Source: Bartonella massiliensis (GTDB lineage: Bacteria; Pseudomonadota; Alphaproteobacteria; Rhizobiales; Rhizobiaceae). From it: DNA of 53,061 nucleotides. The notes beneath the pieces are model-generated. The model saw only the letters and a list, made by a program, of their open reading frames with translations, was not told the DNA's origin and made no database searches. Every line of letters starts with the position of its first letter. Position 1 is the first letter of the stretch. Below are positions 38,258 through 47,072 of this stretch, in pieces. The translations under genes were made by a program, and so were the position numbers. The stretch is from the NCBI RefSeq assembly GCF_902150025.1, contig NZ_CABFVS010000017.1:1-53061 (forward strand), written 5' to 3'.

Positions 38258-39697
38258 TTAAGCCGCCTTCTTGACTGACTTGCGGAAACGGAAAGATTTT
38301 GCGCGCTTTGCCGCCGCTTTTGCTTTTTTATGCCTCTCATTTTTAAGTGATGAATTCTTCCGCTGTAACTGTGCTGTATCATCTTTTCGATCTAAAGACC
38401 GTTTCTGACGTCTAGACTTTTTTAAACGGCGTTCTTTATTATTTTCTTTTTCTCCATTTTCTGGCGTAATAGTCTTTTCTGGAAATGCTGCAAACTGTTC
38501 TGGAACAGATTCAGACACCAATTTCATACGAATCAAGCGTTCTACAGCACGCAACCGAGCCCTTTCTACCTTTTCATCAAAAAGTGTAAGTGCTTCACCA
38601 GATTCACCATTGCGTCCTGTACGACCAATCCGATGGACATAACTTTCAGCTTCATCTGGTAAATCATAATTAATAACGTGGCTTATCCTTGGGATATCAA
38701 TACCGCGTGCTGCTATATCTGTTGCAACAAGAACCTGTATTGATCTTTCACGAAAAGCTTTTAAAGCAGACTGGCGAGCACCTTGTGATTTATTCCCATG
38801 AATTGTTGCAACTAAATAACCTATCTTTGCTAAATGACGTGTAACAGCATCAGCCCCATGTTTCGTTCGCGTAAAAACAATAACCAAATCAAAAGCTGGA
38901 TTTGTCAAAAGTTTACTTAAAACAATCTTTTTTTCACGCGTAGGAACACAATATAATTTCTGAGTAATCTCTACAGCTGTAGTCCCTTGAGGGACAGTTT
39001 CGATCTTAACCGGATCATTGAGTAAACACTTTGCAAGCGCAGCAATTTCTTTCGGCATTGTCGCAGAAAAAAGGGCTGTCTGACGCTCTTGATGCAAAAG
39101 CTTTGCAATTTGCTTAACATCATGGATAAATCCCATATCCAACATACGATCTGCTTCATCCAAAATTAAAAAACGAGATTGAGAAAGATCAACACACTTT
39201 TCACGAACAAGATCTCTCAAGCGCCCTGGCGTCGCTATCAAAACATCCACACCTGCTTCCATACGCTTAATTTGTTTTAAACGTGATACCCCGCCAAAAA
39301 CAAGACACGTCGAAAGATGCGTTCCTTTCGCCACAGTGCGAATTGCTTCATCAATCTGGACAGCAAGCTCACGCGTTGGCGCTAAAATCAAAGCGCGTGC
39401 AGTTTTAGGACAGCGCTTATTCCCCAAAGCTAAAATTTGACTTAAAATAGGTAAGCCAAATGCCAAGGTTTTTCCAGAGCCTGTCTGTGCAATACCTAAA
39501 ATATCGTGCCCTTTTAACATCACCGGAATAGCTTGTTCTTGTATAGGTTTAGGTTTACTGATCCCAGCACTGTGTAAATTTTTAACCAAAAGAGCGGTCA
39601 AACCTAACTTTGTAAAAGTATCTTCTTTTTTTATAGGCAAAATAAAATCTTTCCTCAGCTGAACAACTTCCACGAAGTCACCAGCTGAACTCTCCAC
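38258..39697 (-). CDS. DEAD-box RNA helicase, RhlE-like
   Basis: This 479-residue ATP-dependent RNA helicase acts in ribosome assembly or RNA turnover. The motifs in order are TFTKLGL/QEQAIPVM (Q motif), AQTGSGKT (I), PTRELAVQ (Ia), TPGRL (Ib), VLDEADRML-type LILDEADRML (II), FSATMP (III), VIVFTRTKHGADAV (IV), ATDIAARGIDIP (V) and YVHRIGRTGRNGESG (VI). A lysine/arginine-rich tail of about 80 residues ends in FRFRKSVKKAA and probably binds RNA. The start lies after several non-core residues, so an internal start is possible. RhlE versus other rhl types was not resolved. Confidence 0.92.
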   Translation of the reverse strand: MESSAGDFVEVVQLRKDFILPIKKEDTFTKLGLTALLVKNLHSAGISKPKPIQEQAIPVMLKGHDILGIAQTGSGKTLAFGLPILSQILALGNKRCPKTARALILAPTRELAVQIDEAIRTVAKGTHLSTCLVFGGVSRLKQIKRMEAGVDVLIATPGRLRDLVREKCVDLSQSRFLILDEADRMLDMGFIHDVKQIAKLLHQERQTALFSATMPKEIAALAKCLLNDPVKIETVPQGTTAVEITQKLYCVPTREKKIVLSKLLTNPAFDLVIVFTRTKHGADAVTRHLAKIGYLVATIHGNKSQGARQSALKAFRERSIQVLVATDIAARGIDIPRISHVINYDLPDEAESYVHRIGRTGRNGESGEALTLFDEKVERARLRAVERLIRMKLVSESVPEQFAAFPEKTITPENGEKENNKERRLKKSRRQKRSLDRKDDTAQLQRKNSSLKNERHKKAKAAAKRAKSFRFRKSVKKAA

Positions 39698-39926
39698 TCA
39701 AGAATCCGCGCAAGAAAAATCCTTGACATTTTAAATAAAGCAACGCTTGAAAAGCGATCTGCGCAACCCATGAGCCCCTTGAAACCAAGGTAAAGGCATA
39801 TAATCTCACTTTATAAAAAGCCAACAAACAAGCTTAAATACCTTCATTCTTATTATCCTTAGATTATGATAAAAAAGCAAGGGCTTTACGAAATACATTT
39901 ATCACGACAAAAAATGTTTAAATCAT

Positions 39927-40457
39927 TTATTTCTTAATAGTTGTTTCCATTGGTAAATGCACCTTAATAAAGTCAGGATAAATCTCGAGAAAAACTGGAT
40001 TTTGTAAAGTTTTTTGACCGCCATAAACTAAATACCATTGGGTTTTATCAAAAATTGCCAAAGTTTTATATTGAATAAGGCGATCTTTCATCTCAAGAAC
40101 CGTTGGAATTAAAGCATATAAAGTACCATTATCTGTTTGAAGATACTCAATATTTTCCTGATCTAAAGAATAAGCACCAGAAGGCAAATTCTCAAATTGC
40201 CTATGCAACTGTTGAAGAAAATCAGCACGTAAAGCATCCTCTGTTGTATTTAACCGACGTGCCATCTCTTTATAAAGCCGCTCAGGCATATAATCAGATA
40301 TAAGCGAAAAATCTCCACTTTTTATAGCATTATTGACATCAACAACTATTCTTGAAAGTTCAGCTTTTTGTACTGCCGTTGCCTGAGATGCTAAACTCTG
40401 TTGATGAACAATCAAAAGGAAAAAGAGACTTAACACAAAATAAAAAATAGATTTCAT
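39927..40457 (-). CDS. Exported protein of unknown function
   Basis: A 176-residue protein with a clear signal peptide (MKSIFYFVLSLFFLLIVHQQ, cleavage after SLAS) is therefore expected in the periplasm. The mature part has a helical start (VQKAELSRIVVDVNNAIKSG), then ISDYMPERLYKEMARRL. The second half is beta-rich (LYALIPTVLEMKDRLIQYKT, WYLVYGGQKTLQNPVFLEIY). There are no cysteines and no motif I recognise. The shape suggests a small helix-plus-sheet (NTF2/SnoaL-like) fold, but that is a guess. It lies 35 nt downstream of ilvA on the same strand, so it may be co-transcribed. Confidence 0.8.
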   Translation of the reverse strand: MKSIFYFVLSLFFLLIVHQQSLASQATAVQKAELSRIVVDVNNAIKSGDFSLISDYMPERLYKEMARRLNTTEDALRADFLQQLHRQFENLPSGAYSLDQENIEYLQTDNGTLYALIPTVLEMKDRLIQYKTLAIFDKTQWYLVYGGQKTLQNPVFLEIYPDFIKVHLPMETTIKK

Positions 40458-40492
40458 TTTTACATTTCTCGTTTTAGTAAAATTTCAATTTC

Positions 40493-41758
40493 TCAAATAA
40501 CAAAATCAAATAATGTTTGATCATCCGTAATATCACGATAGCGCCACCCTAACGCTTGAAATTTTTCCTCTAAGAGACGAAAATTATCGTATTTTTTCGT
40601 TTCAATCGCAACCAATACAGAACCAAAGTTTCTCGCTGATTTTTTGAGATATTCAAAACGCACGATATCATCATCCGGTGATAATGTGGAAAGAAAATGA
40701 CGCAATGCACCAGGATGTTGCGGAAAACTAAAAATAAAATATTTTCTCAAGCCTTGGAAACGTAAAGAACGCTCTTTAATCTCTGGTAAACGCTCAAAAT
40801 CAAAATTACCTCCTGAAATAACAAGAAGTATTTTTTTACCCTTTAACTCTTGAAGTGGAAGACTGTTAAGCGCATCAATCGATAAAGCACCAGCCGGTTC
40901 AAGAACCACACCTTCTACATTAAGCATTTCAACCATCGTAGAACAAACGCGATTTTCAGGAACTGTAATGACAGAATCAGGAGAAAAATGCTTTAAAATT
41001 GTATAGTTTAGGGCACCAATTTCAGCCACAGCAGCCCCATCTACAAAAGTATCAATACTTTCTAGTTTGACCCGTTTTCCACTCTCCAAACAAGCAAGTA
41101 GACTTGCAGCTCTTTGGGGCTCAACAAAACGAAGCTTTGTATTCCAACCATATTCACGTAAAAACTTGCTCACTCCACTTGCCAACCCCCCACCCCCTAC
41201 CGGCACAATCATTAAATCTGGCTCACTTTCTCCATTGAGCTTTTTCCATTGCAAAGCAGCTTCGCAAAGCACTGTTGCCTGCCCCGTAATAATGCGAAGA
41301 TCATCAAAAGGTGGCGCCATCATACCACCGCTCTCTACGACAAAAGATTGAGCAGCTTCATAACATTGATCAAATGTTTCACCAACCAAACGAATATCAA
41401 TAAACTCTTTACCAAAAATACGTGTCTTCTCAATTTTTTGTTGCGGTGTTGTCATAGGCATAAAAATCACGCCTTTACGTTTAAAATAACGACAAACAAA
41501 AGAAACGCCTTGCGCGTGATTCCCCGCTGAAGCGCACACAAAGGCAGAATCTGACGATATACTGCTCAGCATTTCTGAAACAAAATTAAAAGCACCACGA
41601 ATCTTATAAGATCGCACCGGTGTTAGATCTTCACGCTTCAAATAAATTTCTGCATCATATTTTTGGCTTAGAAAATCATTTCTTTGAAGTGGTGTTTCAG
41701 CAAATACGTGATGCAATCCCACCATAGCTTTTGTGACATCTTGAATAAATTGGCTCAT
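40493..41758 (-). CDS. ilvA: Threonine ammonia-lyase (threonine dehydratase)
   Basis: This PLP enzyme turns threonine into 2-oxobutanoate, the first step toward isoleucine. I choose ATG 41758, preceded by AGAGGG, giving 421 residues; a TTG 39 nt upstream is unlikely. The PLP lysine lies in REDLTPVRSYKIRGAF, the serine-rich loop in CASAGNHAQGVSF, and the phosphate-binding glycines in PVGGGGLASG. A single C-terminal ACT-like regulatory domain begins at FIFSFPQHPGALRHFLSTL. One ACT-like domain, not two, marks the shorter form. Bartonella is often poor in amino acid synthesis genes, so its role may be catabolic; that is inference. Confidence 0.92.
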   Translation of the reverse strand: MSQFIQDVTKAMVGLHHVFAETPLQRNDFLSQKYDAEIYLKREDLTPVRSYKIRGAFNFVSEMLSSISSDSAFVCASAGNHAQGVSFVCRYFKRKGVIFMPMTTPQQKIEKTRIFGKEFIDIRLVGETFDQCYEAAQSFVVESGGMMAPPFDDLRIITGQATVLCEAALQWKKLNGESEPDLMIVPVGGGGLASGVSKFLREYGWNTKLRFVEPQRAASLLACLESGKRVKLESIDTFVDGAAVAEIGALNYTILKHFSPDSVITVPENRVCSTMVEMLNVEGVVLEPAGALSIDALNSLPLQELKGKKILLVISGGNFDFERLPEIKERSLRFQGLRKYFIFSFPQHPGALRHFLSTLSPDDDIVRFEYLKKSARNFGSVLVAIETKKYDNFRLLEEKFQALGWRYRDITDDQTLFDFVI

Positions 41759-41873
41759 AACCCTCTGATCATTCCATGCTTTGTTTATATTATACAAGCT
41801 GTTCTAGCGATAAAGAAAACCATTGTCAGTCAAATTCACTAAAAAATGATTTTTTTTCTTTTGCTATTAATTC

Positions 41874-41902
41874 TTGATTCAATAAAAGATATAGCTTATG
41901 AG
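41874..41902 (+). promoter_or_regulatory. Possible promoter of tRNA-Leu
   Basis: TTGATT (41874-41879), 17 nt, then TATGAG (41897-41902). The -10 box is weak, so this is tentative. No better match lies in the 110 nt before the tRNA. Confidence 0.3.
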
Positions 41903-41914
41903 AGAACTCTCATC

Positions 41915-42000
41915 GCGGACGTGATGAAAACGGTAAACATAGCAGACTTAAAATCTGCCGGTCGAAGACCTTGCGGGTTCAAGTCCCGCCGTCCGCACCA
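41915..42000 (+). tRNA. tRNA-Leu (TAA)
   Basis: The acceptor stem GCGGACG pairs with CGTCCGC. The anticodon stem GCAGA/TCTGC encloses loop CTTAAAA with anticodon TAA. A long variable arm and T arm GCGGGTTCAAGTCCCGC follow, with encoded CCA. The T-rich tail (attttttgtttt) may end transcription. Confidence 0.96.
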
Positions 42001-42261
42001 TTTCGTGCATTTTTTGTTTTTAATCACTTAAATAGAAAACAATTTAAATAATGCTATAACAATATTTATGAAATAAAACTGTCATAATGCGAAAGACGAA
42101 TCGTTCCTTCTTTGCAAACAAATATTTTGTCCATACCTTATGAACTAAAGAAATTTATTCTTAATAACTAAGAATTTCGGTAACTCTTTCTTATCTCCTC
42201 ATCGTCATCCAAAATCAAAGATTCTTTTCTTTATCATGAAATAGCATTGACAATACATAAA

Positions 42262-42298
42262 ATAAAAAATAACAAAGGCCCTATCAAAGATAGGACCT
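42262..42298 (-). terminator. Rho-independent terminator of the Hbp-like gene
   Basis: On the minus strand the 10-bp stem AGGTCCTATC / GATAGGGCCT (one G-T pair) with loop TTT is followed by TTGTTATTTTTT. It lies about 33 nt past the stop of the outer-membrane protein gene. Confidence 0.8.
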
Positions 42299-42330
42299 CT
42301 TAAACTTAAAGCTCCTTTATCCTACAAAAA

Positions 42331-43224
42331 CTAGAATTTGTAAGCTATTCCTGCACGAAAATCATTCGTCTTATACTTAACTTCAATCTCGTCTTTAAAT
42401 TTCTTTTTACCAAAATCTGAATAACGATATTCTGCACGTACCACAAGATTATCTGTCATTGCAAAATCAATACCACCACCGAGTGTATAACCAATCATCG
42501 TTTTTGTAGTATCCAATGTCTTATTAAAGGGATCACCTCCTGTAATGACTGTCGATAAAATATCTTCAAACTGTCCATAAGCGACACCACCAGCAATATA
42601 AGGCATCACCCGCCCTGCAGAAAACCCAACACGTACCCGTGTGGCACCAGCCCATTTTTGTTTTAATGTATGATTAAAAGTTAAACTATTTTTCTCTTCT
42701 TTATTCTCTGGATCAGATCGAGAAGAACCTCCGTGTTCACTGATAAGGTTGACCTTTTTCTCATTTTCATCTTCTGTACCTACAGTATCAGTGTCCGATT
42801 TATCAGAACCTGATTCCTCAGCATGAAATCTCGTCTTTGTATCCTTTTTTTCCGTAAAAAGGATATCCGTATCAAGCCCCACGATCCAATTATTACCGAG
42901 ATCAAAATTCACACCCGCATATAAACCACCTACAAACCCAGAAAGTTCAGGCATATACTGCTTCTCAACGGGAACCCATGGTTTACTTTTACTCCGCTCA
43001 TCAGGATAGAGAGGAATATCAACATCACGCGTTGTTGCAGAAGTTTTACTTGAAAAGCCACCAACTTGCCCCCCAAAATAAAAACCTGCCCAAGAAAAAG
43101 GTGAAGAAGCAACAGCTTCCGAAACAACATGTACTGGCTCTTCTGGAGCCACCACATCTGCTGCCTGTACTATAGAAGGTGTCATCAAAGAAAAAACAGA
43201 CGCTGTTATAAATTTTGTATTCAT
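42331..43224 (-). CDS. Outer membrane beta-barrel protein, Omp25/hemin-binding (Hbp) family
   Basis: I choose ATG 43224, with TGGGG upstream, giving 297 residues and a signal peptide ending at QAADV. PFSWAGFYFGGQVGGFSSKT is the classical first strand of the rhizobial Omp25/Hbp family. YAGVNFDLGNNWIVGLDTDI and GGIDFAMTDNLVVRAEYRYS are further strands, and the protein ends in FRAGIAYKF with a terminal Phe typical of outer membrane proteins. An acidic, Ser/Asp/Glu/Lys-rich insertion at about residues 145-190 (SGSDKSDTDTVGTEDENEKK) is probably a long surface loop. Hemin binding is known for Bartonella relatives and is not shown here. Confidence 0.88.
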   Translation of the reverse strand: MNTKFITASVFSLMTPSIVQAADVVAPEEPVHVVSEAVASSPFSWAGFYFGGQVGGFSSKTSATTRDVDIPLYPDERSKSKPWVPVEKQYMPELSGFVGGLYAGVNFDLGNNWIVGLDTDILFTEKKDTKTRFHAEESGSDKSDTDTVGTEDENEKKVNLISEHGGSSRSDPENKEEKNSLTFNHTLKQKWAGATRVRVGFSAGRVMPYIAGGVAYGQFEDILSTVITGGDPFNKTLDTTKTMIGYTLGGGIDFAMTDNLVVRAEYRYSDFGKKKFKDEIEVKYKTNDFRAGIAYKF

Positions 43225-43777
43225 AAAATTATACCCCATTTCTAAATTTAAATACAATCAAAAATCACATTTAGAAAAACAAAGTTTTATAAAATATTAT
43301 ATAAAAAAATTGCATTTACTCCTTTATAGTTACATTTAAAATAATCACTATATAAACACATCATTACATTAAAATTGAAGTTTAGTAAATAAATTTTATA
43401 ATTTAAAAATATTAAATACTTAAAATAATAACTATTTAACAAAATGTATCTATTTGTTATTTTAAATAAGTAAATATAAAACATTTTGCATTAAAAAATA
43501 AATCAAAAAAATACAAATATAATATTCTGCATCTCTTTTAATGAGATAAATTATGTAAGTATTATCTATAAAAATAAAATATATTAAACTTATTATAAAT
43601 ATAGATCAATATTTTATATATAAAATCCATATTATAGATTCTCTCTATATATAAAATAAAAGCTACTTCACACTAAAATTACCCTTTTTCCTACCACCTT
43701 CAAAGGGTGAGATGATGAAAACGTGCAAGTCTATTATCCTTCTAAAACTTGTATCAAAATAAAAGTTCTCAATCATT
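43225..43777. other. Very AT-rich spacer upstream of the Hbp-like gene
   Basis: I see no supported gene in about 550 bases of nearly pure A and T. It presumably holds the Hbp-like promoter. Near its far end a 7-bp inverted repeat (ACCCTTT at 43681-43687, AAAGGGT at 43702-43708) follows the small gene at 43778 and could be a weak terminator for it. Confidence 0.45.
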
Positions 43778-44050
43778 TTATTTAAAAATTGCTCGTCCCC
43801 TGCTAATCTCTATACGATCATCTGCCTTTATTACAAAACGGTCTTTATTAGGAAAAGTTATAAAACATCCCTTTATACAAATTGTTAGTGTTTGATGTGT
43901 ATGCAAAGAAAATTTTAAAGGTATACTTCCTTCGACAACAATGAGAGAGTGTATCTTTAAATCAGTATTCTTCACTGTTGCAGCAAAAGTCGTTATGGCA
44001 AAGATATTCAACAGAATACTTGTTATCAAAGCATAAATATATTTCAGCAT
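43778..44050 (-). CDS. Small exported protein of unknown function
   Basis: This 90-residue protein has a signal peptide (YIYALITSILLNIFAITTFA, mature from ATVKN). The mature part is about 68 residues, beta-rich, with two cysteines in ICIKGCF that may form a disulfide. It ends FVIKADDRIEISRGRAIFK. I do not recognise a family. Its start lies inside the last codons of the MscS-type channel gene (7-nt overlap), so it is probably co-translated with it and may serve the same envelope function; that is inference. Confidence 0.7.
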   Translation of the reverse strand: MLKYIYALITSILLNIFAITTFAATVKNTDLKIHSLIVVEGSIPLKFSLHTHQTLTICIKGCFITFPNKDRFVIKADDRIEISRGRAIFK

Positions 44051-46419
44051 TCTAAAATTCCTTCCTCAGCAAAACGCTTATATAAGGCAAATCGAAGAGT
44101 ATTGGTTACATGAGAAGGTGAAGTAATATTCGGCACATAAATAGCCAAATTAAAAGAAAAGCTCTTCTGATCAAATGCCGTAAAACTCACCTGTGGGATG
44201 GGATTTTTTAAAACACCTTCTGTCGCAGAAGCAATCTCTAACAAAATTTCAGCAACATGCTCTGGAGCAATCTTAGAGGATACAGTCACAGGAATATCAA
44301 TTCTTCCTATTTTATTACGTCGTGTCCAATTACTAACATTGTTATTAATAAGACTTGAATTGGGAATAATAATCGTCTTACGCTGAAGGGTCTCAAGTTC
44401 AGTTGCACGCACACTAATCCGCCTCACAACACCGCCAACAGATCCAGATTCTATATAGTCTCCTATTTTAAATGGCCTTCCAACTAAGATAATAAGTCCA
44501 GAGACAAAGTTTTGCACAATATTCTGTAAACCAAAACCGATACCAAGTGAAAGTCCTCCAGCAATAAGAGCAAAATTTCTAAGATCCAAACCTGCCATTG
44601 ATAATCCTATCAAAGCAGACACAACAACACCTCCATAACTTATCACTGTTTTGATAGAATTACGGATACCAGAATCGAATTCTCCATGGGCCAACACCAC
44701 ATGATCTAACCAATCAATAAATCGGCGAATAAGAAACCAACAAACACCAAAAGAAACAATTCCTGTTACAAGAGAAATCAAAGAAAGAGTCATATTTCCG
44801 ATCTGAAAACCGGTCACTGATTGCCACAAAACTGCTTTCAAATCAGAATAAGAAAATCCAAATTGTACAGCAATTGGCATAGCACAAAATACAACAACAA
44901 ACAAATTGAGAAAAATGCTCACAACAATTCCCAACTGATTCATCGTTTTTTCTTCTAAGTGAAACCTCTGCATTAAAAGATAACCAACTGTTGTTTTCAT
45001 AAATTGGCCTTTAGTTCCAATTTCTTGAGCACTTTTTATGCCTAAATACATGAGAACTAAAAATGCTCCACCAATCATAATTTGCTGCATAATAAAACGC
45101 GCGAGACCAACATAACCTAAAAAAATCAATACAAAGAGCAATAATCCCAAGCCAATAAAAGGAATGCGTATATAAAATGGCCCAAAATATGCTTTTCTTT
45201 TCTCTCCTTGAAAAGATTGACGTCTAAACCGCAAAGGCACAAATGCTATTGTAAACAGTAAGATCGCGACAAAGAAAACAGCAATAAAACTTTTAGCAAT
45301 TGTCAAAGATAGAGGTGCTGAAATAATTTGATAAATACTATCAAAAACAGCATCAAATGCCAAAACAACCCCTAAAGAAGTCAGCAAAATCACTAATTGA
45401 TAAGCAGACAATGGTGCAATATTGAAAAGACGCACAGAAGGCATATTCAATGATAAAAGAATAACCGATAACCTATTGATTAAAAAGACTAAAATAATTT
45501 GATAACCGATCATATCAAAAACTGGCGTGAGCTTACCTGGATCTAAGTTAAACTGACGAAATAAAAACAACACAAGATAAACGCAAAGAATACAGACAAG
45601 CGAAGGGAGGAGAACTGAAATAAAGGCGATTAGTAAGCGTTGTAAATAAGATATTTCTTCGTTAGACTTGGTAAAGTGACAATATACATGAACAAGAATC
45701 TTACGAGAAAAATATGAAAGTCCTAAAGTGATAAAAAGTGGAATCAAAAAGGAAAGAAATAGATGCAACAACTTGAAATAAAAGATAAAATTCCACCAAG
45801 AGCTCAACAACAAAAGAAAATCTAATGAAGCCTCTTTTGTTTTTTTGGCGAGATGTTTAACCATCGGGATCGAAAACTCAAGCCTATCGGTAAGTGTGCG
45901 TTTAAAAAGCTCACGAGATTGAGAAATAGAAAGTTCAGCTATTCTATTTGTTGCCAAGAAAACTGCCTCGAACCGAAGCATGATACGATTAATTTTAGCT
46001 TTTTGCTCTATTAAGTAAGAATATTCCTTCACTGAATTCTTCAGTTTTTTGACGTCATGATGAAGCTCAGTTAATTGATCAAGAAGTGCATTAATCTCAT
46101 TAAGAGGAGAACGCAAAACAAATGCTGCCTCAATAGCCCGTTCACGGATATCTTGGGCACGTAACCGCAATTCTTCTAAAGCACGTTCGTCTTCTAATTT
46201 TTTATCAAAGTCTCTTTTTAAAGTTTCAGTATTTTCTTCAAGAGTCTTAATAATCAACTGTTGTTGCTGAATAATTTCATCAACTGAATAAGAAGCTATT
46301 GTTTGTTCGACAATTGTATGTTGTACCCCCCTATTTCCCCAAGCACCAGAATTAGAAACAAAAATGATCCCCAAAAGAAGAAAAAGTATAGGGATGCTTT
46401 TTCTACAAAATGAATACAT
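44044..46419 (-). CDS. Mechanosensitive ion channel, MscS family (large, multi-domain)
   Basis: This 791-residue inner-membrane channel probably releases solutes during hypo-osmotic shock. A signal peptide (ILFLLLGIIFVSNSGAWG) is followed by a periplasmic coiled-coil region of about 190 residues (EDERALEELRLRAQDIRERA). About ten membrane segments come next. The MscS pore and beta domains are at the C-terminus: GLDLRNFALIAGGLSLGIGF, GLQNIVQNFVSGLIILVGRP, IGDYIESGSVGGVVRRISVR and IIIPNSSLINNNVSNWTRR. The layout resembles MscK/YbdG-type large channels and DUF3772-containing rhizobial forms. Gating properties cannot be read from sequence. Confidence 0.9.
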   Translation of the reverse strand: MYSFCRKSIPILFLLLGIIFVSNSGAWGNRGVQHTIVEQTIASYSVDEIIQQQQLIIKTLEENTETLKRDFDKKLEDERALEELRLRAQDIRERAIEAAFVLRSPLNEINALLDQLTELHHDVKKLKNSVKEYSYLIEQKAKINRIMLRFEAVFLATNRIAELSISQSRELFKRTLTDRLEFSIPMVKHLAKKTKEASLDFLLLLSSWWNFIFYFKLLHLFLSFLIPLFITLGLSYFSRKILVHVYCHFTKSNEEISYLQRLLIAFISVLLPSLVCILCVYLVLFLFRQFNLDPGKLTPVFDMIGYQIILVFLINRLSVILLSLNMPSVRLFNIAPLSAYQLVILLTSLGVVLAFDAVFDSIYQIISAPLSLTIAKSFIAVFFVAILLFTIAFVPLRFRRQSFQGEKRKAYFGPFYIRIPFIGLGLLLFVLIFLGYVGLARFIMQQIMIGGAFLVLMYLGIKSAQEIGTKGQFMKTTVGYLLMQRFHLEEKTMNQLGIVVSIFLNLFVVVFCAMPIAVQFGFSYSDLKAVLWQSVTGFQIGNMTLSLISLVTGIVSFGVCWFLIRRFIDWLDHVVLAHGEFDSGIRNSIKTVISYGGVVVSALIGLSMAGLDLRNFALIAGGLSLGIGFGLQNIVQNFVSGLIILVGRPFKIGDYIESGSVGGVVRRISVRATELETLQRKTIIIPNSSLINNNVSNWTRRNKIGRIDIPVTVSSKIAPEHVAEILLEIASATEGVLKNPIPQVSFTAFDQKSFSFNLAIYVPNITSPSHVTNTLRFALYKRFAEEGILEC

Positions 46420-46603
46420 ATTCTACCTTATATATACAAAAAGAATTTTATACCCCTTTTTTAAATATGTATAAAGCAGATATTTTCAACTTTTGTAGAA
46501 TAATCTTATAAAAGCTTTCCCTTATCCTATAATACTGGTAATAAGGCAAAGAAAAGGATAATTATACGTTAAACTCCATTAAGATTAAAGAAGGCATTCT
46601 CCT

Positions 46604-46981
46604 ATGTTTTTTTTGCACCTCTCTTGCAAAAAAGAAAATCTTCTCCCTTTTACAACTTGGATTTTTCTATCCAGTTTGGGAGTATTCTTGACGAGCAACC
46701 TAGGAACGCGTGCTTCTTTTATCAAACAATCACACAGCAGTAATATCATTAAAACGAATAGATTTGTTTCACAAAACAAGTGCGATCAGTTGAATGTTAC
46801 TACAACTAAAACCAAAAAAATTGTAACATTCCACGCAGAATCTCTTTTCATGAGGACTTTTCAAAAAATCCTCACATTGGATTTCTTTTTAAGAGAACTT
46901 CCAGTTAGTTATACAAGACTTTGTGATCTTCAAACGCAATATTTCTCCAATAAACGGGCTCCTCCCAATGAATACCCCTAA
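46604..46981 (+). CDS. Possible small protein of unknown function
   Basis: A 125-residue frame lies between the divergent MscS gene and secDF. A ribosome-like AAGAAGG lies nine bases before its ATG. It has a hydrophobic stretch near the start (FTTWIFLSSLGVFLTSNLG) and a basic Ser/Thr/Lys-rich middle. No motif is recognised. Composition is close to random AT-rich DNA, so it may be spurious. Confidence 0.4.
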   Translation: MFFLHLSCKKENLLPFTTWIFLSSLGVFLTSNLGTRASFIKQSHSSNIIKTNRFVSQNKCDQLNVTTTKTKKIVTFHAESLFMRTFQKILTLDFFLRELPVSYTRLCDLQTQYFSNKRAPPNEYP

Positions 46982-47072
46982 TCCTCTCCCTTGAATTATA
47001 AAACAATCATCTTATTTTACTTGTGCTTTTAACTTTGAATCACTGTTAGATTGCCTATTAACGGAATATATC

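Noticed and set aside
43287..43484. A 65-codon minus-strand frame in the AT-rich spacer.
   Set aside because: Its composition (Ile, Leu, Phe, Tyr, Asn) is that of random AT DNA, and no start signal is visible.
46585..46779. A 64-codon frame on the minus strand opposite the small plus-strand frame.
   Set aside because: It lacks a ribosome site, has no protein-like features and mirrors the opposite frame.
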